A stretch of 64,000 nt of DNA from Microbacterium sp. lyk4-40-TSB-66 (lineage in GTDB: Bacteria; Actinomycetota; Actinomycetes; Actinomycetales; Microbacteriaceae). Position 1 is the first letter of the stretch. Every line of letters starts with the position of its first letter. The stretch spans positions 1 through 64,000 of the forward strand of contig NZ_JARVRW010000015.1 of NCBI RefSeq assembly GCF_030209475.1, in the 5' to 3' direction. The position numbers and the translations under genes were made by a program. A model generated the notes under the pieces. The model saw nothing but the letters and a program-made list of their open reading frames with translations. It was not told the DNA's origin and did no database searches. Shown here one piece after another: positions 1 to 8,156 of this stretch.

Positions 1-200
1 ATCGCGGCATCGCGGCATCGCGGCATCGCGGCATCGCGGCATCGCGGCATCGCGGGATCGAGGAATCCAGGGATCCAGGGACCGCGGGACCGCGGGATCG
101 AGGGATCCAGGGACCGCGGGACCGCGGGATCCAGGGATCCAGGGATCCAGGGATCCAGGGATCCAGGGATCGAGGGATCGCGGGATCGAGGGATCGCGGG
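1..200. repeat. Octamer minisatellite, 25 units in perfect 8-bp register
   Basis: Twenty-five consecutive 8-bp units, with variants atcgcggc, atcgcggg, atcgaggg, atccaggg, accgcggg and one atcgagga, run without any change of register from the window edge to position 200. The first six are identical atcgcggc units, followed by mixed variants. The array probably continues upstream of the window. No gene lies in it. Positions 201-289 look like ordinary upstream sequence. Its function is unknown; slippage or conversion of an intergenic minisatellite is the simplest explanation. Confidence 0.9.
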
Positions 201-289
201 CAGAAAAAGGGCTCGCGGCGCGCCTTCCGGGACGAGCACCGTGCTGTCCCAGCGACATGAGACGAGACGCACCCGCGTACCCTCGTCCC

Positions 290-955
290 ATGCCCCTCGC
301 ACTCGTCACCGGAGCCGGACGCGCGAACAGCATCGCCGCGGGCATCGTCCCCCGCCTCGAGACGGACGGCTGGGACGTCGTGACCAGCGAGCTCGACTCC
401 GGCGACTACCCGTGCGACCTCGCCGACGCCGCGGCACCGACGGAGCTCATCGAACGCGTCTCGCGCGAGCGCGGGCCCATCCACGCCCTCGTGCTGAGCC
501 ACGCGCACGGCGTCGAATCCGGCATCCTCGACACCACCGCCGACAGCTTCGACCGCCACGTCGCGGTCAACGCCCGCGCCACGCTGCTGATGATCGCCGC
601 CTTCGCCCGACAGGTCGACGAGACGGGCGGTGCGATCGTCGCCTTCACGAGCGACCACACCACCGGCAACCTCCCCTACGGCGCGTCGAAGGGCGCGCTC
701 GACCGCATCGTTATCTCGGCCGCGCGCGAGCTCGGTCCCCGGGGCATCTCGGCCAACGTCGTGAACCCCGGCCCGATCGACACCGGGTGGATGGATGCCG
801 AGACCCGCGACGCCCTCGCCGGCTACCACCCCCTCGGCCGATTCGGCACGCCCCGCGACATCGCCGGCATCACCGCCTTCCTGCTCTCGGACGCCGGCCG
901 CTGGGTCAGCGGACAGCTCCTGCACACCGACGGCGGCTTCTCCGCGCGGTTCTGA
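290..955 (+). CDS. SDR family oxidoreductase
   Basis: A 221-residue short-chain dehydrogenase/reductase, a cytosolic NAD(P)-dependent oxidoreductase of unknown substrate. The N-terminus reads MPLALVTGAG, the start of the Rossmann nucleotide-binding strand. The glycine motif is loose (TGAGRANS). The Tyr-x-x-x-Lys catalytic pair is visible in PYGASKGA, followed by the typical NPGPIDT segment and a C-terminal TDGGF. I chose the start at 290 because the fold begins there; an in-frame ATG at 257 would add 11 unconvincing residues. No partner gene is obvious. It is separated from the thiamine operon by about 250 bp with no recognisable gene. Confidence 0.82.
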   Translation: MPLALVTGAGRANSIAAGIVPRLETDGWDVVTSELDSGDYPCDLADAAAPTELIERVSRERGPIHALVLSHAHGVESGILDTTADSFDRHVAVNARATLLMIAAFARQVDETGGAIVAFTSDHTTGNLPYGASKGALDRIVISAARELGPRGISANVVNPGPIDTGWMDAETRDALAGYHPLGRFGTPRDIAGITAFLLSDAGRWVSGQLLHTDGGFSARF

Positions 956-1191
956 GCGCCCGCTCCCCTCCTCGCACTCCGGGTCTCCCGCACATCGGCC
1001 TTCCGCGCACCGCGGGCGACGTCACACTCTGCGCCCGCCCGCGCGCCTCCCTCCCCGCACTCCGACGTCCCCAGACGACTCCGTCCCTGCACGCCCCCCG
1101 CACGCGTCCACTCCACCCGCGCGCGACGGCACCACCCGCGCATGACGGCGCGGGCGAAACGGTCCGCCGGGCGCCACGGCATCCGTCGTGC

Positions 1192-1197
1192 TAGCGT
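1192..1197 (+). promoter_or_regulatory. Putative -10 box of the thiamine operon
   Basis: TAGCGT matches the actinobacterial TANNNT -10 pattern and lies 8 nt before the first base of the proposed TPP aptamer (1206). Transcription would therefore start almost exactly at the 5' strand of helix P1. No convincing -35 element is visible. Confidence 0.45.
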
Positions 1198-1205
1198 CGC
1201 CGGCA

Positions 1206-1283
1206 GTGACACGGGGTGCCCGCAAGGGGCTGAGAACACACCCGTTGAACCTGATCTAGCTCGTACTAGCGAAGGGATGTCGC
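1206..1283 (+). ncRNA. TPP (thi-box) riboswitch
   Basis: The conserved TPP aptamer blocks appear in order: cggggtgcc, the ctgagaa core (1230 region), acccgttgaacctgatc, and the terminal actagcgaaggga. Helix P1 can form between GUGACA (1206-1211) and UGUCGC (1278-1283) with one G-U pair. The purine-rich ribosome-binding stretch gaaggga (1271-1277) lies inside the aptamer just before the thiM start. Ligand binding would hide it directly, so translational control is the likely mode. No separate terminator hairpin is visible between aptamer and gene. Confidence 0.93.
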
Positions 1284-1285
1284 GA

Positions 1286-2107
1286 ATGGTCGTTCGCACG
1301 TCGTCGTCTCCGTCCACCTCCACCCCCGCGCGAGAAGCCGACCCCGCCGGGGCGCTCGAACGCCTGCGCGAGGCGTCACCGCTCACGCAGTGCATCACCA
1401 ACGCGGTGGTGACGAACTTCACCGCGAACGCCTTGCTCGCCCTCGGCGCCGCCCCCGCCATGTGCGACATCCCGGGCGAAGCGGGCATGTTCGCGGGCAT
1501 CGCCGGCGGCGTGCTCGTCAATCTCGGCACCCCCACCACCGAACAGCGCGACGCGGCCCGCGAAGCCGTCGGCGCGCCGACCCCCTGGGTGCTCGACCCG
1601 GTCGCCGTGGGTGCCCTTCCGGTCCGCACCGCCCTCGCCCAGGAGCTGCTGGCCGCGCGCCCGGCGATCATCCGCGGTAACGCCTCGGAGATCCTCGCCC
1701 TGGCGGGAGTCGGCGCGGGCGGACGCGGCGTCGACGCGACCGACACGGCCGACGACGCCCTCGACGCCGCCCTCGCGCTCGCCAAGCGCACCGGGGGCAC
1801 GGTCGCCGTCTCGGGCGCGGTGGACCTGATCGTGGATGCCGAGCGCACGGCCCGCGTGCCCGGCGGGAGCGCGTTGCTGACCAAGGTCACCGGCGGCGGC
1901 TGCGCCCTCGGCGCCGCGATGGCGGCGTTCGCCGCGGTCGCCACGCCCTTCGAGGCGGCGATCGCCGCGTCGGCGGTGTGGGCCGTGGCGTCGGAGCGAG
2001 CGGCATCCGGATCCCGAGGACCGGGTTCGTTCGCCGTCGCCTTCCTCGACGAACTCGCCGCGGTGCAACCGGAAGACCTCGCGGGACGCGTGGAGATCAC
2101 GCGATGA
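1286..2107 (+). CDS. thiM: Hydroxyethylthiazole kinase ThiM
   Basis: Phosphorylates 4-methyl-5-(2-hydroxyethyl)thiazole with ATP in thiamine salvage. Family hallmarks visible are LTQCITN near the N-terminus, [16 protein letters not shown] and the glycine-rich phosphate segment TGGGCALGA near the C-terminus. The length of about 273 residues fits ThiM. The start at 1286 (ATG) sits directly after the riboswitch P1 helix and about 9 nt from gaaggga. An in-frame ATG at 1277 is inside the aptamer and abuts the Shine-Dalgarno sequence, so it is less likely. First gene of the TPP-controlled operon; its stop overlaps the thiE start by 4 bp. Confidence 0.95.
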   Translation: MVVRTSSSPSTSTPAREADPAGALERLREASPLTQCITNAVVTNFTANALLALGAAPAMCDIPGEAGMFAGIAGGVLVNLGTPTTEQRDAAREAVGAPTPWVLDPVAVGALPVRTALAQELLAARPAIIRGNASEILALAGVGAGGRGVDATDTADDALDAALALAKRTGGTVAVSGAVDLIVDAERTARVPGGSALLTKVTGGGCALGAAMAAFAAVATPFEAAIAASAVWAVASERAASGSRGPGSFAVAFLDELAAVQPEDLAGRVEITR

Positions 2108-2748
2108 CCGATCTCTCGCTCCACCTCGTCACCGATCACCGCGTCCCCTTCGACCGCCTGCGCGACATCGTCGATCAGGCCGTGGCCGCGGGCGTCACCG
2201 TCGTGCAACTGCGCGACAAGATCGCCACCGGCGCCGAACTCTTCGCCCGCACCCTCGACCTCGCCGACGTCGTCGCCGGGCGCTGCGCGTTCGTCGTCGA
2301 CGACCGCCTCGACGTCGTCCTCGCCGCACGCGACCGCGGTGCGCGCGTCGACGGCATCCACCTCGGCCAGAGCGACCTCCCGGTCGACGCCGCGCGCGCC
2401 CTGCTCGGCGCCGACGCCCTCGTGGGCTGGACGGCGAACACGCCGTCACACCTCGCCGCGGCCGCGGCCCTGCCGAAAGGCACCGTCGACTACCTCGGCG
2501 TCGGGGTGATCCGTGCGACGGCGACGAAACCCGATCACCCGCAGCCCCTGGGCGTCGCGGGATTCGCCGAGCTCGCGGCATCCACCGACCTGCCGTGCGT
2601 CGCGATCGGAGGGATCGACGTCGACGACGTCACCGCCCTCCGCGCGGCGGGAGCGGCGGGCGTCGCCGTCGTCTCGGCGGTGTGCGCTGCCGACGACCCG
2701 GGCGCGGCGGTGGGCGCGCTCACCGCGGCGTGGGGGGCAGGCGCGTGA
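2104..2748 (+). CDS. thiE: Thiamine-phosphate synthase ThiE
   Basis: Couples hydroxymethylpyrimidine diphosphate to hydroxyethylthiazole phosphate to give thiamine phosphate, in the cytosol. The 214-residue TIM barrel shows [18 protein letters not shown], the [13 protein letters not shown] phosphate-loop region and IGGID near the end. It starts at the ATG overlapping the thiM stop (ATGA) and itself overlaps the next gene by GTGA, so the three genes are almost certainly translationally coupled under one TPP riboswitch. Confidence 0.95.
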   Translation: MTDLSLHLVTDHRVPFDRLRDIVDQAVAAGVTVVQLRDKIATGAELFARTLDLADVVAGRCAFVVDDRLDVVLAARDRGARVDGIHLGQSDLPVDAARALLGADALVGWTANTPSHLAAAAALPKGTVDYLGVGVIRATATKPDHPQPLGVAGFAELAASTDLPCVAIGGIDVDDVTALRAAGAAGVAVVSAVCAADDPGAAVGALTAAWGAGA

Positions 2749-4238
2749 TCCCCCGCGTGCTCAGCATCGCCGGCACCGACCCCACCGGTGGCGCGGGCAT
2801 CCAGGCCGACCTCAAGTCGATCGCGGCCTTCGGCGGTTACGGCATGGCCGCGGTGACGGCGCTCGTCGCGCAGAACACCCTCGGCGTCCGCGAGGTGCAC
2901 GTGCCGCCGACGTCGTTCCTCGACGCGCAATTGCGCGCCGTCAGCGACGACGTCGACATCGATGCGGTGAAGATCGGCATGCTCGGCTCGGCCGAGGTCG
3001 TCGCCACCGTCGACGCGTGGCTGGCCGCGCTCGGTGACACGCGCCCGCCGATCGTCGTGCTCGATCCGGTGATGATCGCGACGAGCGGCGACCGCCTGCT
3101 CGACGCCGATGCCGAGGAGGCCGTCCGCGCCCTCTGTCGCCGCGCCGACCTCGTCACGCCGAACCTGCCCGAGCTCGCCGTCCTGGTCGGCGCCTCCGTC
3201 GCCACGCGGTGGGATGACGCCGTCGACCAGGCGCAGACCCTCGCCGCGCGCGCCGACACCGCGGTCCTGCTGAAGGGCGGACACCTCGACGGAGAGCAGA
3301 GTCCGGATGCCATCGTCGTCGGCACCGAGGTCCACCCGGTGCCCGGGCGCCGCGTCGCCACGCGCCACACCCACGGCACCGGCTGCTCGCTGTCGTCGGC
3401 CATGGCGACCCTGGCGGCGCACGGCGTGCCGTGGCCGGAGGCCCTGACGCGCGCGAAGCAGTGGCTCACCGGCGCCCTCGAGCACGCCGACGCCCTGCGG
3501 GTCGGGCACGGCAACGGTCCCATCGACCACCTGCACGAGCTGCGCCCGCACATCACGCTCCGCCCCGGCGCGTCGAACGCCCCGCTCGACGCGGCGGCAT
3601 CGTGGAGCATCGAGCGGTGGGATGCCGTGGCCCCGGTGAGGGCCGAGGTCGACGCCTGTGCGTTCGTGCGGGGGCTGGCATCCGGAGACCTCGATCGCGA
3701 CGCCTTCGACTGGTACCTCGGGCAGGACCTTCTCTACCTGCGGCAGTACGCGCGCGTACTCGCCCGCGCCGCGGCGCTGGCACCGAGCGTGGACGAGCAG
3801 CGGTTCTGGGCCGCGGCATCGGTCTCGTGCCTCGAGGAGGAGGCGGCACTGCACCAGACGCATGTCGACCCGGCGGGGCTCGAACCCGCGTCATCCACCC
3901 TCGATTACACCGACCACCTGCACGCGGCGTCGACCGTGGGCTCGTACGCGGTCCTGGTCGCGGCGATCCTGCCGTGCTTCGTGCTCTACACCGACATCGG
4001 CGCCCGCTGGCGCGGAACCTTCGCCGCCGACCACCCCTACGCCGACTGGCTCACCGCCTACGGCGACGAGGTGTTCGCGACGTCGTCGGCTCGGGCGCAG
4101 GCGATCGTCGACGCCGCCGCCCGGGCGGCATCCACGTCCGACCGCTCGGCCATGGCCGCGGCTTACGACCGCTCGATGGCCCTCGAGCGGGCGTTCTTCG
4201 AGGCCCCTCTCCGTTCCCGTCCTAACAAACCCGCGTGA
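2745..4238 (+). CDS. thiD: Bifunctional ThiD-TenA fusion (HMP kinase / thiaminase II)
   Basis: A 497-residue fusion. Residues 1 to about 270 are hydroxymethylpyrimidine (phosphate) kinase ThiD: SIAGTDPTGGAG at the N-terminus, DPVMIATSGDRLL, and GTGCSLSSA with the conserved Cys. Residues about 290-497 are TenA: YLGQDLLYLRQYAR, SCLEEEAALH and AILPCFVLYTDIG, whose Cys matches the TenA nucleophile of the Cys-type family that hydrolyses aminopyrimidine for HMP salvage. The GTG start at 2745 overlaps the thiE stop. The fusion makes pyrimidine recovery and phosphorylation one polypeptide. ThiC and ThiG are not in the window, so the operon serves salvage and coupling. The stop codon lies inside the left arm of a palindromic repeat. 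Confidence 0.95.
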   Translation: MIPRVLSIAGTDPTGGAGIQADLKSIAAFGGYGMAAVTALVAQNTLGVREVHVPPTSFLDAQLRAVSDDVDIDAVKIGMLGSAEVVATVDAWLAALGDTRPPIVVLDPVMIATSGDRLLDADAEEAVRALCRRADLVTPNLPELAVLVGASVATRWDDAVDQAQTLAARADTAVLLKGGHLDGEQSPDAIVVGTEVHPVPGRRVATRHTHGTGCSLSSAMATLAAHGVPWPEALTRAKQWLTGALEHADALRVGHGNGPIDHLHELRPHITLRPGASNAPLDAAASWSIERWDAVAPVRAEVDACAFVRGLASGDLDRDAFDWYLGQDLLYLRQYARVLARAAALAPSVDEQRFWAAASVSCLEEEAALHQTHVDPAGLEPASSTLDYTDHLHAASTVGSYAVLVAAILPCFVLYTDIGARWRGTFAADHPYADWLTAYGDEVFATSSARAQAIVDAAARAASTSDRSAMAAAYDRSMALERAFFEAPLRSRPNKPA

Positions 4239-4300
4239 GTAGCCAAACATCGTCGCTCAAGAGGGCGGTGGAGCGACATATTTTGGCGACTCACGCGGGT
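4229..4300. repeat. Palindromic intergenic element, copy 1
   Basis: Inverted repeat with 30-bp arms (4229-4258 and 4271-4300) and a 12-nt loop; 25 of 30 positions pair. The outer arm acccgcgtgagt is perfect. A second element with nearly the same arms lies at 24154-24221. This copy spans the stop codon of thiD-tenA and sits between convergent genes, so it could act as a two-way terminator. Confidence 0.85.
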
Positions 4301-4311
4301 GATGGACGGCG

Positions 4312-4494
4312 TCAGCCGCTCTTGCGGCGGAACTCGCGCTTGGTGACCGCTCCGTGCGTTCCCTGCACGGCGGAGTGGCCGTCGAGGTGCGCCTGACCCG
4401 AACGCTTCTGCCCGTTCTTCTTCTCGAGCGCTTCCTTGAACTTGCGTTTCATGTCGTCGGACGCCGAAGCATCCGAGGTCTCGTCGGTACTCAT
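4312..4494 (-). CDS. DUF5302 family small protein
   Basis: A 60-residue, highly charged protein of unknown function. After an acidic Ser/Asp/Glu-rich N-terminus it has MKRKFKEALEKK and ends in HGAVTKREFRRKSG, the conserved pattern of the small actinobacterial DUF5302 family as I remember it. There is no signal peptide or membrane segment. It is a stand-alone gene converging on the thiamine operon. The ATG start fits the whole family length. Confidence 0.8.
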   Translation of the reverse strand: MSTDETSDASASDDMKRKFKEALEKKNGQKRSGQAHLDGHSAVQGTHGAVTKREFRRKSG

Positions 4495-4557
4495 GGCTCC
4501 ACCCTAGACATCAGCGCGCGGGACCGGACCACCCGTGACAGCACCTGGCGGGCCGTC

Positions 4558-5493
4558 TCAGACGTGGCGCACGCGCTGCTGCAACCGGGTGCGGATGTCG
4601 AAGAGCTCGGTTCCCCCGACCTCTCTCGCCCCCGGGATGCCCCGACGCAGCAGCGTCGTCAAGGCGCTGCGGGTGACGAGGGCCACCGGGGTGCCGCGCA
4701 TCTTGCCGAGCTCGGTGACGGCCTCCAGCACATCGTCGTCGGGAAGCACGACCATCGCTCCACTGAAGCGCACCCCCGCGGAACGCGCGATGACACGGGC
4801 ACGCGACACCAGTTCGGTCACGGGCGCGCCGATGACGTTCGGGCCGCTGATCTCGCCGCGGCGAACGCCCACCGGACCGCCGAAGTCCTCGCTGAGGAGG
4901 GCGTAGAGCCCACTCGGGCCGAGCACGAGGTGGTCGAGCTTCTGCTCGGGGTCGCGCCCGTCGCGGTCGGCGAACACGTCGTGCCAGACCGTGTATCCCA
5001 TGCCCAGCTCCGACACGAGCCGCGCGGTCTCCTCCTCGGCGAGCGCGTCGGCGAGGATGTGCCGGATCTCGGGCGGGGCAGAGCGCACGAGCGCGGGGTC
5101 GTAGGGGTCGGCGACGTCGACGCCGCGCCCGACCCACTCGCGGATCAGGCCCAGATAGCGTTCGCGACGCCAGCCGCCGGGCTGTCCGTACGACCGCGCG
5201 CGGGGGCGCGTGTCGGTCGGACGGGAGGGAGCGGATGCGGTGGACCCACCGCCCCATTCGCCCGCGGTGGATCCGCGGCCGCGGTCGTAGACGCTGCGGG
5301 CCTCGGGCGTCCCGACGAGCTCCCACGCGCGCTGCACCTGCACGAACAGGGCGGCGTCGCCGCCGGTGTCGGGGTGCGTCTCGCGCAGGCGTACACGGTA
5401 GGCGCGGCGCAGTCCCTCGTCGTCGACGTCGGCCGCGACGCGGAGCACCTCGTATGCCGAGGACGACATGGGGCTGTCGAACACGTGCGTCAT
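4558..5493 (-). CDS. J-domain protein with C-terminal NERD-like region
   Basis: A 311-residue protein with an N-terminal DnaJ (J) domain: SAYEVLRVAADVDDEGLRRAYR, then the diagnostic His-Pro-Asp in ETHPDTGGD (residues about 38-46). J domains stimulate DnaK ATPase. A Ser/Arg/Gly-rich linker follows. The C-terminal part (from about residue 170) contains LDHLVLGPSGLYALLS and the alternating hydrophobic strands of NERD-like (nuclease-related) domains; that second assignment is tentative. The start at 5493 is taken, with ATG 5469 possible. No chaperone partner is nearby. Confidence 0.75.
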   Translation of the reverse strand: MTHVFDSPMSSSAYEVLRVAADVDDEGLRRAYRVRLRETHPDTGGDAALFVQVQRAWELVGTPEARSVYDRGRGSTAGEWGGGSTASAPSRPTDTRPRARSYGQPGGWRRERYLGLIREWVGRGVDVADPYDPALVRSAPPEIRHILADALAEEETARLVSELGMGYTVWHDVFADRDGRDPEQKLDHLVLGPSGLYALLSEDFGGPVGVRRGEISGPNVIGAPVTELVSRARVIARSAGVRFSGAMVVLPDDDVLEAVTELGKMRGTPVALVTRSALTTLLRRGIPGAREVGGTELFDIRTRLQQRVRHV

Positions 5494-5569
5494 CCGTTCT
5501 GCCGCCCGGGTGCGCGGCGCCTCTCAGGCTAACCCGCCGCGGCTGTGCACGGCCCGAAGCGACGGCGTC

Positions 5570-6142
5570 TCACACCGCTTCCGCGGCATCCGCCCCCCGC
5601 GGGCGACGCGCGCGACGTTCGCGACGCGGCCTCCGCGCGTACGCGGCAGCGTCCCGGCTCGACAGGGCGAGCAGCACGAGGATGTCGAGGCTCAGGGTGA
5701 TCAGCGTCGTCCCGACGGTGATCACCTCGCCGTACGCCCACCACCCGACGAAGCTCGCACTGATCGACCCCACCGAGAGCACCATCACGAGTACCCGCGC
5801 GAGGTTCCCGCCGAAGAAGATCCGGATGCCGAGGATCACCTGCACCGCGCAGACGACGCCGAGCACGCCCAAGAACACCGCCGTGCCCACGCCGAGGTCG
5901 GACACGCTCAGATCGAGCGGCTCGTCGGCGTTCCCGCTCGCGGCTCCCGCGAACGCCCGCAGCCACGGCGGCAGCGAGAACGCCACACTCGCCGCCCACA
6001 GCGCTCCCGCCGCGGCGCGCAGCAGCACGAGGACGCTGCCCGTCACGATCGAGGCCGGCCGACGCATCGCCGGATCGGCCGTGGTCGGGTCGACGGGCGG
6101 CTCGAACGCCACGCGCTTCTCGGGATGCCGCTCGGCGCTCAC
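5570..6142 (-). CDS. Four-helix membrane protein of unknown function
   Basis: A 190-residue protein starting at the GTG at 6142, which overlaps the stop of the upstream LssY-C gene (GTGA). After a short cytoplasmic N-terminus it shows four hydrophobic stretches: SIVTGSVLVLLRAAAGALWA, the segment around TAVFLGVLGVVCAVQVILG, LVMVLSVGSISASFVGWW and VGTTLITLSLDILVLLAL. It ends in a strongly basic Arg-rich tail. I do not recognise a family. It is the last gene of a minus-strand unit after hibch and the LssY-C protein. Confidence 0.8.
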   Translation of the reverse strand: MSAERHPEKRVAFEPPVDPTTADPAMRRPASIVTGSVLVLLRAAAGALWAASVAFSLPPWLRAFAGAASGNADEPLDLSVSDLGVGTAVFLGVLGVVCAVQVILGIRIFFGGNLARVLVMVLSVGSISASFVGWWAYGEVITVGTTLITLSLDILVLLALSSRDAAAYARRPRRERRARRPRGADAAEAV

Positions 6143-6975
6143 GGCACCGTCACCCCCGTCGACGAGGGCGGGCGCACCGCGCCGACATCGATGATCGGCA
6201 GATCGCCGTCGGTGCTGATGCTGTCGCCGCCCCCGTTGCGCGAGTGGTAGCCGGTGGCGAAGTCGCGGATGACGTCGACCTCGACGCCCGGCACGTCGCG
6301 GACGCTCGCGACGATGTGGTCCCGCTCGATGTCGGTGTCGGCGTCGATGCGGTGCGTCACCTGCAACGTGAACAGCGACAGACCCACCGCACGATCGAAC
6401 GTGCCGGCGGCGAGCCAGTCGACGCGGCGTCCCCCCGGCAGGAGCCAACCGTCGGGGCACTTCCACAGCCGCACGTGGTGACGCTGGGCGGGAGAGCCCG
6501 CGACCTCCTGCTGGTACGCCAGATCCTGCATCCGCCCGAAGAGGAACAGCGGGCTCACGGGCGCGCGCGGGTAGCTCCGCCGACGCAGCGTCGACACGAC
6601 GATGCGCCACGACGACCGCAGGCTCACCGGGTCGGCCGGGATCCACCCGGCCGCCGCCATCACGGCCTCGACGTTCTCGCGGGACCCCTGCAGGGCGAGG
6701 TTCACCGGATCGCCGAGCAGCCCGTCGGAGGTGCGCGTGCGGCCCATGAAGTAATCGGGCACGTAGATGGCGGTGAGGATGCGATGCAACCGCGGCAGCG
6801 CCAAGTAGGCGAGCAGCACCCAGAACGCCACGGCCATCAGCACCCCGCCCCACCCGAGCGAGAACGACTGGGTGAGGCTCAGGTAGGCGAGCCAGATCGC
6901 GGCGGCACCGGCGAAGACGAAGAAGAACCCGTCGAGGGCCCGACCGATCGACCAGCGACGCCGCGACGGGGTCAT
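6139..6975 (-). CDS. LssY C-terminal domain membrane protein
   Basis: A 278-residue protein with two N-terminal membrane helices (residues about 13-32 and 40-60) followed by a soluble region. The stretches RTRTSDGLLGDPVNLAL, VMAAAGWIPADPVSLRSSW, HHVRLWKC and DIERDHIVASV match the LssY_C domain, named for a Legionella type I secretion component whose biochemical role is unclear. It begins 7 nt after the stop of the upstream acyl-CoA hydrolase and overlaps the next gene by 4 bp, so the three genes are one transcription unit. No secretion partner is present. Confidence 0.8.
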   Translation of the reverse strand: MTPSRRRWSIGRALDGFFFVFAGAAAIWLAYLSLTQSFSLGWGGVLMAVAFWVLLAYLALPRLHRILTAIYVPDYFMGRTRTSDGLLGDPVNLALQGSRENVEAVMAAAGWIPADPVSLRSSWRIVVSTLRRRSYPRAPVSPLFLFGRMQDLAYQQEVAGSPAQRHHVRLWKCPDGWLLPGGRRVDWLAAGTFDRAVGLSLFTLQVTHRIDADTDIERDHIVASVRDVPGVEVDVIRDFATGYHSRNGGGDSISTDGDLPIIDVGAVRPPSSTGVTVP

Positions 6976-6982
6976 GTCGGGG

Positions 6983-8047
6983 TCACCACAACGCGGGGAT
7001 GGGCTCGTAGGCGAACGCCTCGGCGACGCGCTCCTCGGGGAGCTCGTCGAGCCGCGCCGGCGACCACGACGGGGAGCGGTCCTTGTCGACGACCTGCGCG
7101 CGGATGCCCTCGACGAGGTCGGGCTGCGTGAACGCGAACCACAGTACGAGGCCGTACTCCTGCGCGAGGGCGGCCCGCAGCGACGGCAATTCGCGCGCCC
7201 GGCGGACGGCCTCGAGCGTCACGGCGAGCGCCGTCGGCGACGCGGTCGCCAGCGCCTCGGCCGTCTGCCGCGCCTCGTCCTCGGGCCGGGCGCGCAGGCG
7301 CTTCAGGATGCCGGGGACGTCGCCGGCCGAGAACGCGTCGTCGATCCACTCCCGCGCGGTCTCGAAGCGCGACGGTTCGGGCGTCTCGTCGAAGAGCAGA
7401 ACCAGCTCGGTGGGGCTGGAGGGGTCGGCGCGGTACTCCAGCGCTTCGTAGAGCGCCGGGAGGTGCGCGGTGGGCACCATGTGGTCGGCGAAGCCGGCGT
7501 AGAGCGCGTCGCTGGCATCCATCGTCCCGCCCGTCAGCGCGAGGTACTCCCCGATCCGGCCGGGCGCTCGGCCCAGCAGCCACGACCCGCCGACGTCGGG
7601 CGTGAAACCGATGCGCGTCTCGGGCATCGCCAGACGCGAGCGCTCGGTGACGATGCGGATCGCCGCGTGGCCGGCCAGGCCGATGCCCCCACCCATGCAC
7701 ACGCCGTCGGCGATGGCGACGACCGGCTTCCTCGACGTGGCGATGCGGTGGTCGAGGGCGTACTCCTCGCGGAAGAACGCGTGCACCTCGTCGACCCGGC
7801 CGCCCACGACCATCTCGTGGAGGGCCCGCACGTCGCCGCCGGCGCAGAAGCCGCGCTCGCCCGCTCCGTCGAGCAGCACGATGTCGACGTCGGTGTCGCT
7901 CTCCCACCTGTCGAGGGTGAGGTGGAGCGCGCGGATCATGCCGAGGTCGAGCGCGTTGATCGCCGCCGGACGGTTGAGCGTGAGGTGGCCCAGACCACCG
8001 CGGCCACCGACCAGGACGCTGTCGTTCTCGGTTCGCTCTGCGTGCAC
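6983..8047 (-). CDS. 3-hydroxyisobutyryl-CoA hydrolase (crotonase superfamily)
   Basis: A 354-residue enoyl-CoA hydratase/isomerase-fold protein. HLTLNRPAAINAL, ERGFCAGGDVRALHE (oxyanion hole), GVCMGGGIGLAGH and MPETRIGFTPDVGGSWLL match 3-hydroxyisobutyryl-CoA hydrolase, which releases 3-hydroxyisobutyrate in valine breakdown; the Glu and Asp of the last motif correspond to the catalytic acids. The length fits HIBCH rather than the roughly 260-residue hydratases. It starts with GTG and is divergent from the ABC exporter. No other valine-degradation genes are nearby, so the exact CoA substrate is inferred. Confidence 0.85.
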   Translation of the reverse strand: MHAERTENDSVLVGGRGGLGHLTLNRPAAINALDLGMIRALHLTLDRWESDTDVDIVLLDGAGERGFCAGGDVRALHEMVVGGRVDEVHAFFREEYALDHRIATSRKPVVAIADGVCMGGGIGLAGHAAIRIVTERSRLAMPETRIGFTPDVGGSWLLGRAPGRIGEYLALTGGTMDASDALYAGFADHMVPTAHLPALYEALEYRADPSSPTELVLLFDETPEPSRFETAREWIDDAFSAGDVPGILKRLRARPEDEARQTAEALATASPTALAVTLEAVRRARELPSLRAALAQEYGLVLWFAFTQPDLVEGIRAQVVDKDRSPSWSPARLDELPEERVAEAFAYEPIPALW

Positions 8048-8156
8048 GTTGCCACGTTACACAGGCCCGGTGCACCGCCTCCGACGCGGGGAGGATGCGT
8101 TTTCCGCCCCGGATCGGGGAAGATAGGCGGAACGTCTGCCGAAGGAAAGGGGCCGC

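Noticed and set aside
1..200. CRISPR array
   Set aside because: Units are contiguous octamers with no spacers and no cas genes in the window.
5570..6853. One 427-residue gene reading through from an upstream frame
   Set aside because: The N-terminal part overlaps the LssY-C gene in another frame with Arg/His-rich nonsense; a GTG at 6142 with a 4-bp overlap gives a sensible membrane protein.
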